In this document: in pieces, positions 26,470 to 35,061 of the stretch
How positions within the stretch are numbered: the stretch's first letter is position 1
Layout of the letters: each line of letters begins with the position of its first letter
Made by a program: the position numbers and the translations under genes
Origin: Paraconexibacter sp040581415
Lineage (GTDB): Bacteria > Actinomycetota > Thermoleophilia > Solirubrobacterales > Solirubrobacteraceae
Direction: 5' to 3'
Length of the DNA stretch: 64,000 nt
Assembly (NCBI RefSeq): GCF_040581415.1
Contig: NZ_CP114014.1
Coordinates: 124,001 to 188,000 of the forward strand
Notes under the pieces: model-generated
Database searches by the model: none
Told to the model about the DNA's origin: nothing
What the model saw: only the letters and a program-made list of their open reading frames with translations

Positions 26470-27072
26470 TCAGCAGCCGACCGCGCGCCGGACGAAGACC
26501 AGCAGCGCCGCCACGATCGCGTCCGCGTCGGGCGGCGCCGCCGCCAGCGGGGACGTCGGGCCCACCAGCGCCTCGCCGAGGGCGCCGACCAGGGCCGCCG
26601 CGGTCAGCGCCGCGTCCTGCGGGGGGATCTCCCCGTCGTCGACAGCGGCCTGCAGCAGCAGCGTGAGGTCCTCGCGGTAGCGCTGGCGGAAGACCAGGCG
26701 CTCGGCCTCGACCAGCGGGTGCACGGGCTCCGCGATCAGCGTCCAGGCCAGCCGCGGGCTGCGCAGGGCGCGGGTGCAGAACGTGCCGAGGACGGCCTCG
26801 GCGCGGGCGACGGCGGTGGGCAGCGCGGGGTCTGCCCCAGCCGCCTGCATCGCGGACAGCTCCCGCGAGCAGACCGTCCGGAAGAGCTCGGCGTAGAGCT
26901 CGCCCTTGCCTGGCCAGTGGCGGTAGAGCGCGCCCCGGGACGCACCGGCACGGTCGGCGATGGCGGCCACCGAGGCGGCCGCGTACCCGCCCTCCCGGGT
27001 GAGCTCGAGCGCGGCCGCCAGCAGGCGGTCGCGCGTCGTGGCCCGGCCGGACGTGGCGGCCGCGTCGCTCAC
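26470..27072 (-). CDS. TetR/AcrR-family transcriptional regulator
   Basis: A 200-residue repressor-type protein. Its N-terminal helix-turn-helix is TRDRLLAAALELTREGGYAA then VAAIADRAGASRGALYRHWP (residues 12-58). The C-terminal ligand domain includes SRELSAMQAAG and LIAEPVHPLVEAERLVFRQR. It is the last gene of the AidB-like/enoyl-CoA hydratase operon; its GTG start (27072) overlaps the hydratase stop. The twin palindromes at 29659-29699 before the operon are its probable operators, giving autoregulation. The ligand is likely an acyl-CoA or fatty acid, by context only. Confidence 0.88.
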   Translation of the reverse strand: MSDAAATSGRATTRDRLLAAALELTREGGYAAASVAAIADRAGASRGALYRHWPGKGELYAELFRTVCSRELSAMQAAGADPALPTAVARAEAVLGTFCTRALRSPRLAWTLIAEPVHPLVEAERLVFRQRYREDLTLLLQAAVDDGEIPPQDAALTAAALVGALGEALVGPTSPLAAAPPDADAIVAALLVFVRRAVGC

Positions 27073-28016
27073 GACCGGTCCTCCTCGGCGATCGGGGCGC
27101 CTTTGTACGTGCTCGGCCCGCGGTCGCCGTACGGCCCGTCGCGCTCGGCGACCGCTTGCCGGAAGCCCGCCTCGGCTGCCCGCTGCTGGAACGCGTAGCC
27201 CTCGGCGGTGTGCCGCGTGATGCCGTCGAAGACCGTCCCCAGCACCTGCGTGCCGTGCAGGCCCCGGGCCATCGTCTCCTGGTTGACCAGCAGCTTCATC
27301 ATCATCAGCTGGTTCACGGGCGTCTGCGCGATCCGCGCCACCAGGGCCTCGGTGGCAGCATCGAGCTCGTCCGCCGGCGGGGCATCGATCGCCAGGCCCC
27401 ACTCCACGGCCTCCGCGCCCGACAGCGAGTCCCCGGTGAACAGCAGCCGCTTGGCCCGCTGGGGACCGAGGCGGTGCGCCCACATCGACGTGGTCGGCGA
27501 GCCCCAGACGCGTGCCGGCGGGTAGCCGATCTTCGCGTCCGCCGCCATGATCAGCAGGTCCGAGCAGAGCGCCATGTCCGTCCCGCCCGCGACGCAGAAC
27601 CCGTGGACCTTGCACACGACGGGCTTGTTCGCGTGGAAGAGCGACATGAACCCGCGGACGTTGCGGGCCATCATCCCGTAGTCGACCATCGGGTCCCAGA
27701 CCCCGGAGGGGTCGTGGTTGCGCATCTGCACGAGCGGGTCCAGCGGCGAGCCCTCGGGGGCGGACGTCCCGGCGCCGAAGTCGCCGTCGCCCATGCCCTC
27801 GGCGCTGTCGACGAGGTCGTACCCGCCGCAGAAGCCCTTCCCGTTGCCGGCCAGCAGGATCACGTGCACCGCGGGGTCCAGGTCCGCCCGCTCGACGCTC
27901 TGCTCGAGCTCGGCGATCAGCGTGCGGGTGATGCCGTTCCCGCGGGCGGGCCGGTTCAGCGTGATGCGGGCGACCCGCCCCGTGACCTCATAGGTCAGCG
28001 CGCGCAGCTCCGTCAT
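27069..28016 (-). CDS. Enoyl-CoA hydratase/isomerase (crotonase) family protein
   Basis: A 315-residue crotonase-fold protein. RVARITLNRPARGNGIT is the first strand. FCGGYDL lies at the first oxyanion-hole region, and VHGFCVAGGTDMALCSDLLI is the second signature with the oxyanion Gly pair. The usual catalytic Glu positions after this (AKIGYPPARVWGSP) do not show both Glu of a true hydratase, so isomerase or another crotonase chemistry is possible. It is longer than the common 260 residues, with an insert near residues 70-115 (PEGSPLDPLVQMRNHDPSGV). The ATG at 28016 overlaps the AidB-like stop, and its own stop overlaps the TetR start. Confidence 0.86.
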   Translation of the reverse strand: MTELRALTYEVTGRVARITLNRPARGNGITRTLIAELEQSVERADLDPAVHVILLAGNGKGFCGGYDLVDSAEGMGDGDFGAGTSAPEGSPLDPLVQMRNHDPSGVWDPMVDYGMMARNVRGFMSLFHANKPVVCKVHGFCVAGGTDMALCSDLLIMAADAKIGYPPARVWGSPTTSMWAHRLGPQRAKRLLFTGDSLSGAEAVEWGLAIDAPPADELDAATEALVARIAQTPVNQLMMMKLLVNQETMARGLHGTQVLGTVFDGITRHTAEGYAFQQRAAEAGFRQAVAERDGPYGDRGPSTYKGAPIAEEDRS

Positions 28017-29644
28017 GCCGGCAGGGCGCGGTCGATGAGCGCCCCCGCGTCGACGCCGCGCGGCAGCGTCCCGTAGACGCGACCCCCGCCGCCGCCCAGG
28101 CGCGCGGCGCAGAACGCGTCGGCGACGGCCGGCTCGGCATGGCGCACCAGCAGCGAGCCCTGGAGGGCGACGGCCAGGTCCTCGACCAGGCTGCGCGCCC
28201 CGAACTGCGCGGCGGCGAGGTGCTCGCGCACGTCTGCCCCCGGGCCGGCCGCGGTGGCCAGCCCGCCCAGGTCGGCGCGCAGGCCGGCCAGGTGGGCATC
28301 CAGCCGCGCGTCGGCCCCGGCCGCCAGGTCGCATTCGGCCAGGAACGCCGGCAGGCCCTCGGGCTCCTTCGCCAGCGCGCGCAGGACGTCGAGCGCCATC
28401 ACGTTGCCCGACCCCTCCCAGATCCCCGGCAGCGGCGCGTCGCGGTACAGCAGCGGCAGCCCCGAGTCCTCGACGTAGCCGTTGCCGCCCAGGCACTCGA
28501 GCGCCTCGGCCGCGTGCGCCGCCGCCCGCTTGCAGATCCAGTACTTCATCACTGCGGTGCCGAAGCGCCGGAAGGCCGGCTCGTCCGCGTCGTACGAGCG
28601 CGCCATCCGCAGGGCGGCGACCGTCGAGGCCTCGGACTCGAGCGCCAGGTCCGCGAGGACGTTGCGCATCGCCGGCTGGTCGACCAGCCGGGCGCCGAAC
28701 GCGGACCGGCCGCGGGCGTGGTGCACGGCCTCCAGCGCGCCGCGGCGGATGCCGGCCGTCGACCCCAGCAGGCAGTCCAGGCGGGTGTGGCCGACCATCT
28801 CGATAATGGCCTTCACGCCGCGGCCCTCCTCGCCGACGAGGCGGCCACGGATGCCGCGGAACTCGACCTCGGACGAGGGCAGCGAGCGCGTCCCGAGCTT
28901 GTCCTTCAGCCGCTGGAACTCCATTCCCGGGCCACGCTCGACGAAGAAGCACGAGAGTCCGGCCTCGGCCTGGGCGAGCACCAGGAAGACGTCGCACGGC
29001 GGGTAGGAGCAGAACCACTTGTGGCCGTGCAGCTCGTACTCGCCGCCGCCGACCGGGACCGCCCGCGTCGTGTTGGCACGGACGTCGGACCCGCCCTGGC
29101 GCTCGGTCATCGCCATCCCGGCGATCGCGCCGCCGTCGTAGTCCGGCCGCGTCAGCCGCTCCTCCCACTCGGCCGCGATCTCCGGCGCGCCGCCGCGCAG
29201 GGCGGGGACGACGGCGTACGTCATCGAGATCGGGCACAGGACGCCCGAGTTCATCTGGCCCATCAGCATCAGCAGGCCGCCGCGGACCACGTGCCCGCCG
29301 GAGCGCGTCTCGCGCCAGGGAAGGGAGTGGACCTCGCGCTCGATGCTCGCGCGCAGCATCCAGTGCCACGAGGGGTCGAGGTCGACGGCGTCGACACGGT
29401 TCCCGTAACGGTCGTAGGGAACCAGCTGCGGCTCGTGGCGCTCGGCGCGGCGGCTGTGCTCGCGCGCCTCGGGGGACCCGGCCAGGGCGCCGGCGTCCCG
29501 CAGGCGGTCCTCGCCCCAGGCACCGCCTTCGCGCGCGATCGCCTCGGTGAGCGCCGGCCACTGCGTGAAGTGGTCGATCGGCTCCAGCGGCGCGGCCTGG
29601 TTGAGGACCTCTCGGGTCTGGACGTGGTCGTCGAGCAGGGTCAC
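28013..29644 (-). CDS. AidB-like acyl-CoA dehydrogenase
   Basis: A 543-residue FAD-dependent acyl-CoA dehydrogenase homologue of the AidB type, longer than classical ACADs (about 380). The AidB-like features are AGMAMTERQGGSDVRANTT, HKWFCSYPPCDVFLVLAQAE, LSCFFVERG, LKDKLGTRSLPSSEVEFRG, RLDCLLGSTAGIRRGALEAV, KYWICKRAAAHAAEALECLG and IWEGSGNVMALDVLRAL. E. coli AidB binds DNA and is induced by alkylation; here the operon with a crotonase points to acyl-CoA metabolism. The GTG at 29644 has AAGGAG eight bases upstream. Transcription should be controlled by the palindromes at 29659-29699. Confidence 0.9.
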   Translation of the reverse strand: MTLLDDHVQTREVLNQAAPLEPIDHFTQWPALTEAIAREGGAWGEDRLRDAGALAGSPEAREHSRRAERHEPQLVPYDRYGNRVDAVDLDPSWHWMLRASIEREVHSLPWRETRSGGHVVRGGLLMLMGQMNSGVLCPISMTYAVVPALRGGAPEIAAEWEERLTRPDYDGGAIAGMAMTERQGGSDVRANTTRAVPVGGGEYELHGHKWFCSYPPCDVFLVLAQAEAGLSCFFVERGPGMEFQRLKDKLGTRSLPSSEVEFRGIRGRLVGEEGRGVKAIIEMVGHTRLDCLLGSTAGIRRGALEAVHHARGRSAFGARLVDQPAMRNVLADLALESEASTVAALRMARSYDADEPAFRRFGTAVMKYWICKRAAAHAAEALECLGGNGYVEDSGLPLLYRDAPLPGIWEGSGNVMALDVLRALAKEPEGLPAFLAECDLAAGADARLDAHLAGLRADLGGLATAAGPGADVREHLAAAQFGARSLVEDLAVALQGSLLVRHAEPAVADAFCAARLGGGGGRVYGTLPRGVDAGALIDRALPA

Positions 29645-29658
29645 GGCATCGGCTCCTT

Positions 29659-29699
29659 GTGAATCGGGATTCACACGACGCTAGTGAATCCGGATTCAC
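29659..29699. promoter_or_regulatory. Two tandem palindromic operators GTGAATC-NN-GATTCAC
   Basis: GTGAATCGGGATTCAC (29659-29674) and GTGAATCCGGATTCAC (29684-29699, a perfect palindrome) have centres 25 bp apart. They lie immediately before the AidB-like gene, one of them about 15 bases from its start codon. They are likely sites for the TetR regulator of the same operon, and may also affect the divergent sortase-fusion gene. Confidence 0.7.
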
Positions 29700-29820
29700 A
29701 GCGCAACTCCGTCGCGTTCACCGGGTCCGCCGCCGCAGCTGTCACCGTTCCGGGCCAGTCCTCCGTTCGAGGACGGCTTCCGTCTGCCGATCTGGCTGCC
29801 TGCGAAAAAGGACTCTCGCC

Positions 29821-32238
29821 TTGCGCCGTACTCTCCGCTCCCTCCTGGCCGCGACCGTGATCGGGCTCGCCGCCGCTCCCGCCGCGTCCGCGGCCGAGCC
29901 GCCGAACCAGAACGACCCCTGCTCCAGCAACGCGCGCAACACCTGCGGGACGACGGGCGTCGGGGACTACAAGACGTACAAGTTCGGTCCCCGCTGGTTC
30001 GGCGACTACCGCGGCGCGATCCCTGGGGTCACCGGGGCGAGCTTCTGCATCGACCTGCGCTTCTGGTACCCGGCGAAGTCCTACGGCTACGAGAAGCGCT
30101 CGCTCAGCGCCGGCCTCAAGAACCGCGACGGGGACACGGTCACGGTGGGGAACCTGCGCCGGATGGCGTACGCGCTGTGGTCCGACGGGCGCACGCAGAG
30201 CAAGACCTCGCAGGGCGCCGTGATGCTCTACGTCCACCGGCTGATGGGCGACGGCGCCCCCGGTGAGATCGACCCGAAGGCCGTCAGCCCGGCGGTCGCC
30301 GCGGCGTTCACGCGCATCACGCGCGAGGCGACGAAGTACGCGGGCCCGTACAAGCTGGACCTCAAGGCGCCCGACAAGCTCGTCGCGGGCAAGGCCGACA
30401 AGCTGACCGCGCGCGTGCTGGCGGCGTCGGGGGCCGCGGTGCCCGGCGTCACGCTGAAGCTCAGCGGCAGCGGCGCGGACGGCCTGGCGAAGACTGCCAA
30501 CACGGGGTCCGGCGGCAGCGTCGACATCCCGGTGACGGCCGACGACGCGGCGGGCGGGCTGAAGGTCACCGTCACCACCGAGGACCTGCCGTCGACCCTG
30601 CCGGTGATGTACGTCCCGACGAAGGGCCCCGCGGCCCGGAGCGGCCAGCGCCTCGTCGTCCCCGACTCCCAGACGCTGACTGCGCGCGCCGCGGTGACGG
30701 TGCAGGCCCAGCCGACGGTCCGCACGCAGGTCAGCTCGGCGACGCTCGAGCCGGGCGACGCCGTCAGCGACACCGTGATCGTCGAGGGCCTCCAGGGCCG
30801 GACCGCGACCGTCAACGCGATGCTCTACGGCCCGTTCCCGTCGGTCGACAAGATCGTCTGCACGACGCCGCCGGTGTGGACCGGCACGGTCACCGCCACC
30901 GGGGACGGCTCGTACGTGACCGAGCCGGTGGTCCTGACCCAGCCCGGCTACTACACCTACCGCGAGTCGCTCGTGGCGACCGACACCGTCGCCGGCGTCG
31001 AGACCGCGTGCGCCGAGGCGTCCGAGACGACCGTCGTCCGCGGGCGCCCGGCGATCCGCACGCAGATCAGCGCGGCGGAGACCAAGCCCGGCGCCCAGAT
31101 CACCGACACTGCGGTGGTCAGCGGCCTCGGCACCCTCAGCGCGCCGGTCCAGGTCGAGCTCTGGGGCCCGTACGACGCGCTCGCGGACATGACGTGCACC
31201 GGGACACCGGTCCACACGAGCACGTTCACCGCCAACGGGGACGGCTCGTACGTCACCGAGCCGGTGACGCTCCCGCGGGCGGGGTACTACACCTACCGCG
31301 AGGCGATCCTCGAGACGCCCGCCTACGCAGGCGTGCAGACCGAGTGCGGCGAAGCGACGGAGACGACCTTCGCCAAGGCCGCCCCCGCCGTCACCACCGT
31401 GGTGTCCAGCGCCGTCGTCAAGCCGGGCGCGAGCATCTTCGACCGGGTCAAGGTCACGGGCGCCGGGCAGACGCCGCTGAAGATCGAGGTCGACCTCTAC
31501 GGGCCGTTCGCCTCGCGCGCGGCCATGCGCTGCACCGGCACCCCGCTCTCGCGCACGACGCTCGAGACGCCGGGGGACGGGACGTTCAGCTCCGCCAAGG
31601 TGAAGGTGGCCAACGCCGGCTTCTACACCTACCGCGAGCGGATCAAGGGCACCGCGCTGATCACGGCGACGCAGACCGAATGCGGCGAGGAGGCCGAGAC
31701 GTCGCTCGCGGCGCCACTGATCCTGACGGGCCGCGGCGACCGCACGACGGGGCACGGCGGCCTGCCGGCCCGCAAGGCACAGACGGCATCGGCGGTCACC
31801 CCGACGCGCGTGTCCGTCGCGCGGCTCGGCGTCAGCGCTCCCGTCGCGGCAGTCGACATCGACATGGCGACCGGCGCGCTCGACGTCCCGAAGAACATCC
31901 AGCGGGTCGGCTGGTGGCGCGACGGCGCGGCGCCCGGGAGCACCGCCGGCACGGTCCTGCTCGCGGGCCACGTCGACAGCGCCCGCGACGGCGGCGGCGC
32001 GTTCTACGCGCTGAAGGGCGCACGGCCCGGCGACGTGGTCAAGGTCACGAGCGACGACGGGCGGACGCGGTCCTACCGGGTGACGTCGCGGAAGTCCGTG
32101 CGCAAGAACGCGCTCCCGGCGTCGATCTTCACGCGCAAGGGGCCGAAGCGCCTGGTGCTCGTGACCTGCGGCGGCCCGTTCCTGCAGGACGTGGGCCACT
32201 ACCGCGACAACGTGATCGTGACCGCGCGGCCGGTCTGA
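29821..32238 (+). CDS. Secreted thioester-like/Ig-repeat protein with C-terminal sortase domain
   Basis: About 805 residues. A signal peptide (1-25) is followed by a domain with FCIDLRFWY (Cys76) and SQGAVMLYVHRLMG (Gln131), resembling the Cys and Gln of thioester adhesin domains. A Gly-rich beta domain comes next, then three roughly 112-residue Ig-like repeats (about 297-409, 410-520, 521-627). Each repeat has an LYGPF-type strand, a Cys pair and a YTYRE segment. The C-terminal 135 residues form a class E/F-type sortase with His717 (AGHVDS), Cys783 (TCGGPF) and Arg795 (HYRDN). TTG 29821 is the start, with AAGGA well placed. No LPXTG signal is seen. It probably works at the cell surface. Confidence 0.85.
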   Translation: MRRTLRSLLAATVIGLAAAPAASAAEPPNQNDPCSSNARNTCGTTGVGDYKTYKFGPRWFGDYRGAIPGVTGASFCIDLRFWYPAKSYGYEKRSLSAGLKNRDGDTVTVGNLRRMAYALWSDGRTQSKTSQGAVMLYVHRLMGDGAPGEIDPKAVSPAVAAAFTRITREATKYAGPYKLDLKAPDKLVAGKADKLTARVLAASGAAVPGVTLKLSGSGADGLAKTANTGSGGSVDIPVTADDAAGGLKVTVTTEDLPSTLPVMYVPTKGPAARSGQRLVVPDSQTLTARAAVTVQAQPTVRTQVSSATLEPGDAVSDTVIVEGLQGRTATVNAMLYGPFPSVDKIVCTTPPVWTGTVTATGDGSYVTEPVVLTQPGYYTYRESLVATDTVAGVETACAEASETTVVRGRPAIRTQISAAETKPGAQITDTAVVSGLGTLSAPVQVELWGPYDALADMTCTGTPVHTSTFTANGDGSYVTEPVTLPRAGYYTYREAILETPAYAGVQTECGEATETTFAKAAPAVTTVVSSAVVKPGASIFDRVKVTGAGQTPLKIEVDLYGPFASRAAMRCTGTPLSRTTLETPGDGTFSSAKVKVANAGFYTYRERIKGTALITATQTECGEEAETSLAAPLILTGRGDRTTGHGGLPARKAQTASAVTPTRVSVARLGVSAPVAAVDIDMATGALDVPKNIQRVGWWRDGAAPGSTAGTVLLAGHVDSARDGGGAFYALKGARPGDVVKVTSDDGRTRSYRVTSRKSVRKNALPASIFTRKGPKRLVLVTCGGPFLQDVGHYRDNVIVTARPV

Positions 32239-32277
32239 GGACGCCTTGCCCGAGCCGGCGCCCGCTGCGGCGCTGGC

Positions 32278-32904
32278 TCAGGCCTGGCGCGGCACGATGA
32301 AGCTCGTGACCAGCGCTGTCGCGAAGCCGATGAGCCGGTCGTCCGTGAAGTGGTCCGGGTCGGTGAGCGCCAGGCGGATGCCCTGCTCGGCACCGGCGAT
32401 CAGGATCGCGGTCGTCAGCTCGGCGTCGAGGTGGTCGAGCCGCAGGTACTCGAGGCCCCAGCTCACCAGCGGCTCGATCTGCAGGAGGAACTGCTGGTGG
32501 TTGCGCTCGACGGCGGCGCGCGCCGCGGGCGGCATGCCGTCGGCGGGCAGCACGAAGATCCGCCAGGTGGCGGGCCGCCGGCGCGCGGCCTGCAGGACGG
32601 CGCCGAGCGCGGCCTGCAGCACCTCGGCGGGATCGGCGTAGGGCGGGCGCGGGATCGCGGCGGCGAGGTCGGCCACCGCGCGCTCGAGCTCGCGGTCGAC
32701 CATCGCGCTGAGCAGCGCGTCGGGGTTGTCGAACGACGCGTAGACGACGGTCTTCGCGAGGTCCGCCTCCCGGGCGACCGCCTCGATCGAGAACGCGCCG
32801 AACCCCTGCGTGTCGACGATCTCCAGGGCCGCGTCCAGCAGCTGCTCGCGCCGCTCCTCGCGGGAGCGCCGGGGTGAGTACTTGCGGGTCGGAGCCTTGG
32901 CCAT
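32278..32904 (-). CDS. TetR/AcrR-family transcriptional regulator
   Basis: About 208 residues. The N-terminal helix-turn-helix domain is REERREQLLDAALEIVDTQG followed by SIEAVAREADLAKTVVYASF (residues 14-60). The C-terminal domain resembles TetR_C_33-type folds (WRIFVLPADGMPPAARAAVE). ATG 32904 gives MAKAPTRKYSP; another ATG at 32922 would add six residues, and neither has a clear ribosome-binding site. It is divergent from a small secreted protein, with 67 bp between the two genes, and convergent with the sortase fusion. Targets are unknown. Confidence 0.87.
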   Translation of the reverse strand: MAKAPTRKYSPRRSREERREQLLDAALEIVDTQGFGAFSIEAVAREADLAKTVVYASFDNPDALLSAMVDRELERAVADLAAAIPRPPYADPAEVLQAALGAVLQAARRRPATWRIFVLPADGMPPAARAAVERNHQQFLLQIEPLVSWGLEYLRLDHLDAELTTAILIAGAEQGIRLALTDPDHFTDDRLIGFATALVTSFIVPRQA

Positions 32905-32971
32905 CGCGGGGTAGCTTGACATGCGACAACCGCGGTACCACGCCTGTGTCACGGCCGGATAGCATCGGCCC

Positions 32972-33520
32972 ATGCGCTCAGCCCGTGTCCTGACCCTCGC
33001 CGGGGCGGCGGCGGCAGCCGTCGCAGTGGCCGGTTCGGCAGCGGCGGTCACGCCCGTCACCCCCGACCCGGTCGCGCCCGCTCTGACGTCGACGCTGAAG
33101 CAGCTCAAGGCGAAGACGAAGCTCCCGGTGCTGCTGCCGTCCGAGCTGCCCGTGTTCCGCGAGGGCAAGAAGCCGCTGTACCCGACGATCGGCGCCGACG
33201 CCAAGAGCTACGCGGTGACGCTCGGCCTGGTCCCGGACTGCGGCGCGAACGTGTGCAGCGTCGGCTACCTCTACGCGCTGCGGACGAAGAAGTTCCCGTC
33301 CGCTGCCCAGGGCAAGTACAAGGTGAAGCTCCGCAAGGGCGCGACCGGCCGCTACCAGCCGCTCTCCTGCGGCGCCAGCTGCACGCCCCCGACGATCACC
33401 TTCCGCTCGGCCGGGGTCAACTACTCCTACTCGTTGAAGCTCGACATCAAGCGGCCCGACACCGACCGCTCGGTGCTGACGAAGCTCGCGAACCAGGCGC
33501 TGGCCGCCGGCCCGCGCTAG
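32972..33520 (+). CDS. Small secreted protein of unknown function
   Basis: A 182-residue exported protein with a clear signal peptide (1-26, AAAAAVAVAGSAAAV). The mature part has two Cys pairs (VPDCGANVCSVGYLYAL; LSCGASCTPP), likely disulfide-bonded, and a basic central region (KKFPSAAQGKYKVKLRKGAT). No family is recognised. The stop at 33520 lies at the left boundary of the IS110-family element. It is divergent from the TetR regulator, which might control it. Confidence 0.75.
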   Translation: MRSARVLTLAGAAAAAVAVAGSAAAVTPVTPDPVAPALTSTLKQLKAKTKLPVLLPSELPVFREGKKPLYPTIGADAKSYAVTLGLVPDCGANVCSVGYLYALRTKKFPSAAQGKYKVKLRKGATGRYQPLSCGASCTPPTITFRSAGVNYSYSLKLDIKRPDTDRSVLTKLANQALAAGPR

Positions 33521-33708
33521 CTTTCGCGGGGTCGGTCAAGGGCGGCGGTGGCCGTAGGTCATCGCCGCGACTGGCAATCGCGGTATTTGCGTGGATCGGG
33601 CTGCGGGCCCCGGCAGGTCGCTCTGGGTGCGGCAGGCTGATGAGGCGCCGTCGTGCGGCAGGCTTTCGTGTGCGCCGTCAGAGAGCGGCTGCGCGGGCGG
33701 GCGGCAAG
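33521..33708 (-). ncRNA. Candidate bridge-RNA region of the IS110-family element
   Basis: The 188-bp non-coding segment downstream of the transposase is long enough for a bridge RNA; the upstream side has only about 80 bp. IS1111-group elements carry theirs at this end. Internal repeats are GTGCGGCAGGCT at 33627-33638 and 33653-33664. GTGTGCGCCGTC is at 33668-33679 and again at 33712-33723, just inside the transposase gene. RNA identity is inferred from family knowledge, not from a folded model. Confidence 0.35.
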
Positions 33709-34980
33709 CTAGTGTGCGCCGTCGAGCGGCTTAGCCGGAACGCCGTCACCGCCCGCGCGCCGAGCGCGAGCGTAGCGCCGATCGTCGTAGGGCTGTTGGG
33801 TTTGAAGAAGGCGCCAGCAGAGCCGGCAGGCGTGCCGGGCAAGCGCAACGCGCGCTTGCATCGGGCGCATCCCGCGCGCGGTCAGCTGCGTGTTGCGGGC
33901 GGCGAACGCTGGGGCGTAGAGCGAGAGGCCCCAGGCGATGCCCATCAGCGCGTCGCGGTGCTCGGCCATTCCGGTCCTGGCGATCTTGCCGCGCCGGGTG
34001 ATTGTCGAGGACTGATAGCTCGCCGGCGCCAGACCCGTCGCCGAGTACAGATGCTCGGGGGTGGGCCAGCGCTCGATCGGCAGCGTGAACGCGCTGAACG
34101 CTGCAGCGCGAACGACCGCGACCCCGGGCAGGCTGGTCAGGACCTGACCCGGCGTCTGCGCAAGGAGCGCCTCAAGCTGGGTCTCGCAGACCGCGATGTC
34201 GGCTTGGAGGTCCTGCCAGCGACGCAGGTCGCGACCGAGCCGCTGCGCGCGCAGCTCGGCATCGACCGGCGGCGCCAGGAGCCGCTTCCAGCGCTGTGCC
34301 CAGAACGCGGCGGTCGCCTCGGTCATCCGGCCCGGTGCGCGAGCCAAGAGCGACCGCGCGGACGGTGCTCGACCGGTGAACGCGACCGCGCAGGCAAGCG
34401 CGGCCTGTCCGGTCGGCGAGTCGATGAGCAACGCCCGACCCTGACAGGCCGGCGAGGACAAGCCCGGGCAGAGCGCATTGAGCTGATCGTGCAGCCGCTG
34501 CTGCAGCTTCTTGCGCGCGTCGACGAGCTGGCGGCGATGACGAACCGTCCCCAACAACGCCTCGACCGCATCCGGCTCAGCGGCCCGGCCGGCACCCTGC
34601 CTCAGCAGCCAGACCATCGCAGCGCAATCGCGGTCATCAGTCTTAAACCGCCGCGATCCAAGCTGCGCCCTGGCCGCGGTCGTCTCCGATGGCGCGAACA
34701 ACCGAAGCGACCCCGGCCAGCGTCGCTGGATCTCCGTCGCCCACGCCCGATGCAACGCCCCGGTCTCTTCCATCCCGATCACCGGCGGCCCGCCGACCCG
34801 GCTCTCCGCGATCAACCGCTCGAGCTCCTCGATCCCGTCACGAAGCACCGGCAACGACACCGGCTCCCCGATCAACCCACGCTCCCCGGTGGTCAACCAC
34901 ACACGATTCACCGCCTTGCCCGGATCGATCGCGATCACCAACGTCGACGCCGGCACCTCCGTCCGCAGCAGTCCGTCCAT
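33709..34980 (-). CDS. IS110-family transposase
   Basis: A 423-residue DEDD recombinase, full length for the family. The N-terminal RuvC-like domain has Asp19 (VIAIDPGKA), Glu71/72 (GMEETG) and Asp115/Asp118 (KTDDRDC). The C-terminal transposase_20 domain has SLPGVAVVRAAAF and YSATGLAPASYQSST, the latter with the conserved catalytic Ser. The start is ATG 34980 (MDGLLRTEV), with a GGGAGAGAG purine tract upstream. Such enzymes act with a structured bridge RNA from the element's own non-coding end. The gene appears intact, so the element may be active. Confidence 0.93.
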   Translation of the reverse strand: MDGLLRTEVPASTLVIAIDPGKAVNRVWLTTGERGLIGEPVSLPVLRDGIEELERLIAESRVGGPPVIGMEETGALHRAWATEIQRRWPGSLRLFAPSETTAARAQLGSRRFKTDDRDCAAMVWLLRQGAGRAAEPDAVEALLGTVRHRRQLVDARKKLQQRLHDQLNALCPGLSSPACQGRALLIDSPTGQAALACAVAFTGRAPSARSLLARAPGRMTEATAAFWAQRWKRLLAPPVDAELRAQRLGRDLRRWQDLQADIAVCETQLEALLAQTPGQVLTSLPGVAVVRAAAFSAFTLPIERWPTPEHLYSATGLAPASYQSSTITRRGKIARTGMAEHRDALMGIAWGLSLYAPAFAARNTQLTARGMRPMQARVALARHACRLCWRLLQTQQPYDDRRYARARRAGGDGVPAKPLDGAH

Positions 34981-35061
34981 CTCTCTCCCTCTCAGGACAA
35001 AGAAGAAGACCCTCCCCGACACCGCCGAGAAGGACCTCTCAACAACCGGACTGCTGATCTA

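Larger units (their letters stand above)
33521..35061 (-). mobile_element. IS110-family insertion sequence (ends approximate)
   Basis: A single DEDD transposase gene with a non-coding segment at each side, placed between the stop of a small secreted protein (33520) and the stop of the carboxylase gene (35062). No terminal inverted repeats or target duplication are visible, as expected for this family, so the ends are set by the neighbouring genes. Confidence 0.65.

Noticed and set aside
27069..29699. An 876-codon open frame spanning the enoyl-CoA hydratase and the acyl-CoA dehydrogenase region
   Set aside because: Only its last 315 codons encode conserved protein; the upstream part is out of frame with the AidB-like gene and is low-complexity Arg/Ala.
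32916..32965. TTGACA as a -35 box for the small secreted protein
   Set aside because: The nearest -10-like sequence is about 38 bases away, too far for a sigma-70-type promoter.
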